This document shows, one piece after another, positions 32,606 to 32,767 of a DNA stretch of 32,767 bases. The translations under genes were made by a program, and so were the position numbers. The notes under the pieces were generated by a model, which was not told the origin of the DNA, made no database searches, and was given only the letters and a program-made list of their open reading frames with translations. The stretch lies in NCBI GenBank assembly GCA_913049915.1, contig CAJWZC010000038.1, positions 1 to 32,767 on the forward strand, written 5' to 3'. The DNA comes from an uncultured Colwellia sp. (GTDB lineage: Bacteria; Pseudomonadota; Gammaproteobacteria; Enterobacterales; Alteromonadaceae). Positions within the stretch are counted from its first letter, which is position 1; the number at the start of each line of letters is the position of its first letter.

Positions 32606-32767
32606 ATGATTTAAATCACTAAAGTGTTTAATTTTATTATAGATGTGATAATCATTAATATTCAAAATAAGTACATTTATATCCCGTATAGTTCCAAAAA
32701 TAGTGCTTTCAACGATGCAATAAACATCCTCTTTTTGCTAATTAAAGAGTTCACTAGCTCAATGTTA

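Larger units (their letters stand above)
32068..32767. other. Long non-coding region upstream of the glycan operon
   Basis: 700 bp, AT-rich, no credible frame. Besides the three sites listed separately I see nothing definite. A partial Fur-like run (GATAATCATTA near 32648) is too weak to call. Confidence 0.55.

Noticed and set aside
32640-32665. Second Fur-box-like run
   Set aside because: Only about 12 of 19 positions match, which is expected in AT-rich DNA.
1-32767. CRISPR arrays, tRNA or rRNA genes, insertion sequences with transposase
   Set aside because: None seen: no regularly spaced repeat series, no tRNA- or rRNA-like sequence, no transposase frame.

Overview
The window is AT-rich gammaproteobacterial chromosome. 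The dacA-ybeD-lipB-lipA order, the protein sequences and the many small palindromic intergenic repeats point to Colwellia or a close relative in Alteromonadales. This assignment is inference from recognisable protein families; no database search was run.

Layout. 1-2.5 kb: end of dacA, then ybeD, lipB and lipA (cell wall and lipoate synthesis). 2.6-3.2 kb: a frameshifted small DsbB-like membrane protein gene and a MITE-like hairpin. 3.2-8.4 kb: a eukaryotic-type protein kinase and a TyrR-type enhancer-binding regulator, divergent from methionine gamma-lyase, with two matching TyrR-box-like sites in the shared intergenic region. 8.4-9.9 kb: HIT protein and RbgA-type ribosome GTPase. 9.98-11.6 kb: two broken genes (AraC-family regulator and DUF3422 protein) joined head to head at an apparent deletion scar. 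11.7-15.4 kb: a Fur-box-like site, RNase HI, an MFS transporter, two small proteins, YajD-type HNH protein and an acyl-CoA thioesterase. 15.7-16.2 kb: a DUF1697 pseudogene. 16.2-18.9 kb: LiaF-like protein, repeats, MiaE and a sulfotransferase. 19.1-22.1 kb: a CoA-transferase fused to a GNAT acetyltransferase, followed by a histone-deacetylase-family enzyme. 22.2-27.7 kb: TetR regulator with an RND (MMPL-like) exporter, a LolA-like periplasmic protein and an outer-membrane barrel; an almost identical palindrome lies before both tetR and the exporter gene. 28.3-32.1 kb: a translationally coupled operon of a zinc-ribbon (TackOD1-like) plus degenerate-GGDEF protein, a processive family 2 glycosyltransferase and a HlyD-type membrane-fusion protein.

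The most interesting system is the last operon. A membrane glycan synthase and a HlyD-like partner, as in Alg8/Alg44, appear here without a PilZ domain but with a zinc-ribbon/GGDEF-like protein that could be the nucleotide sensor. It has a plausible sigma-54 promoter and a perfect 23-bp palindrome upstream. The second most interesting is the acyltransferase/deacetylase pair at 19-22 kb, reminiscent of acuA/acuC. The window also holds four pseudogenes with readable lesions, which suggests active gene loss.
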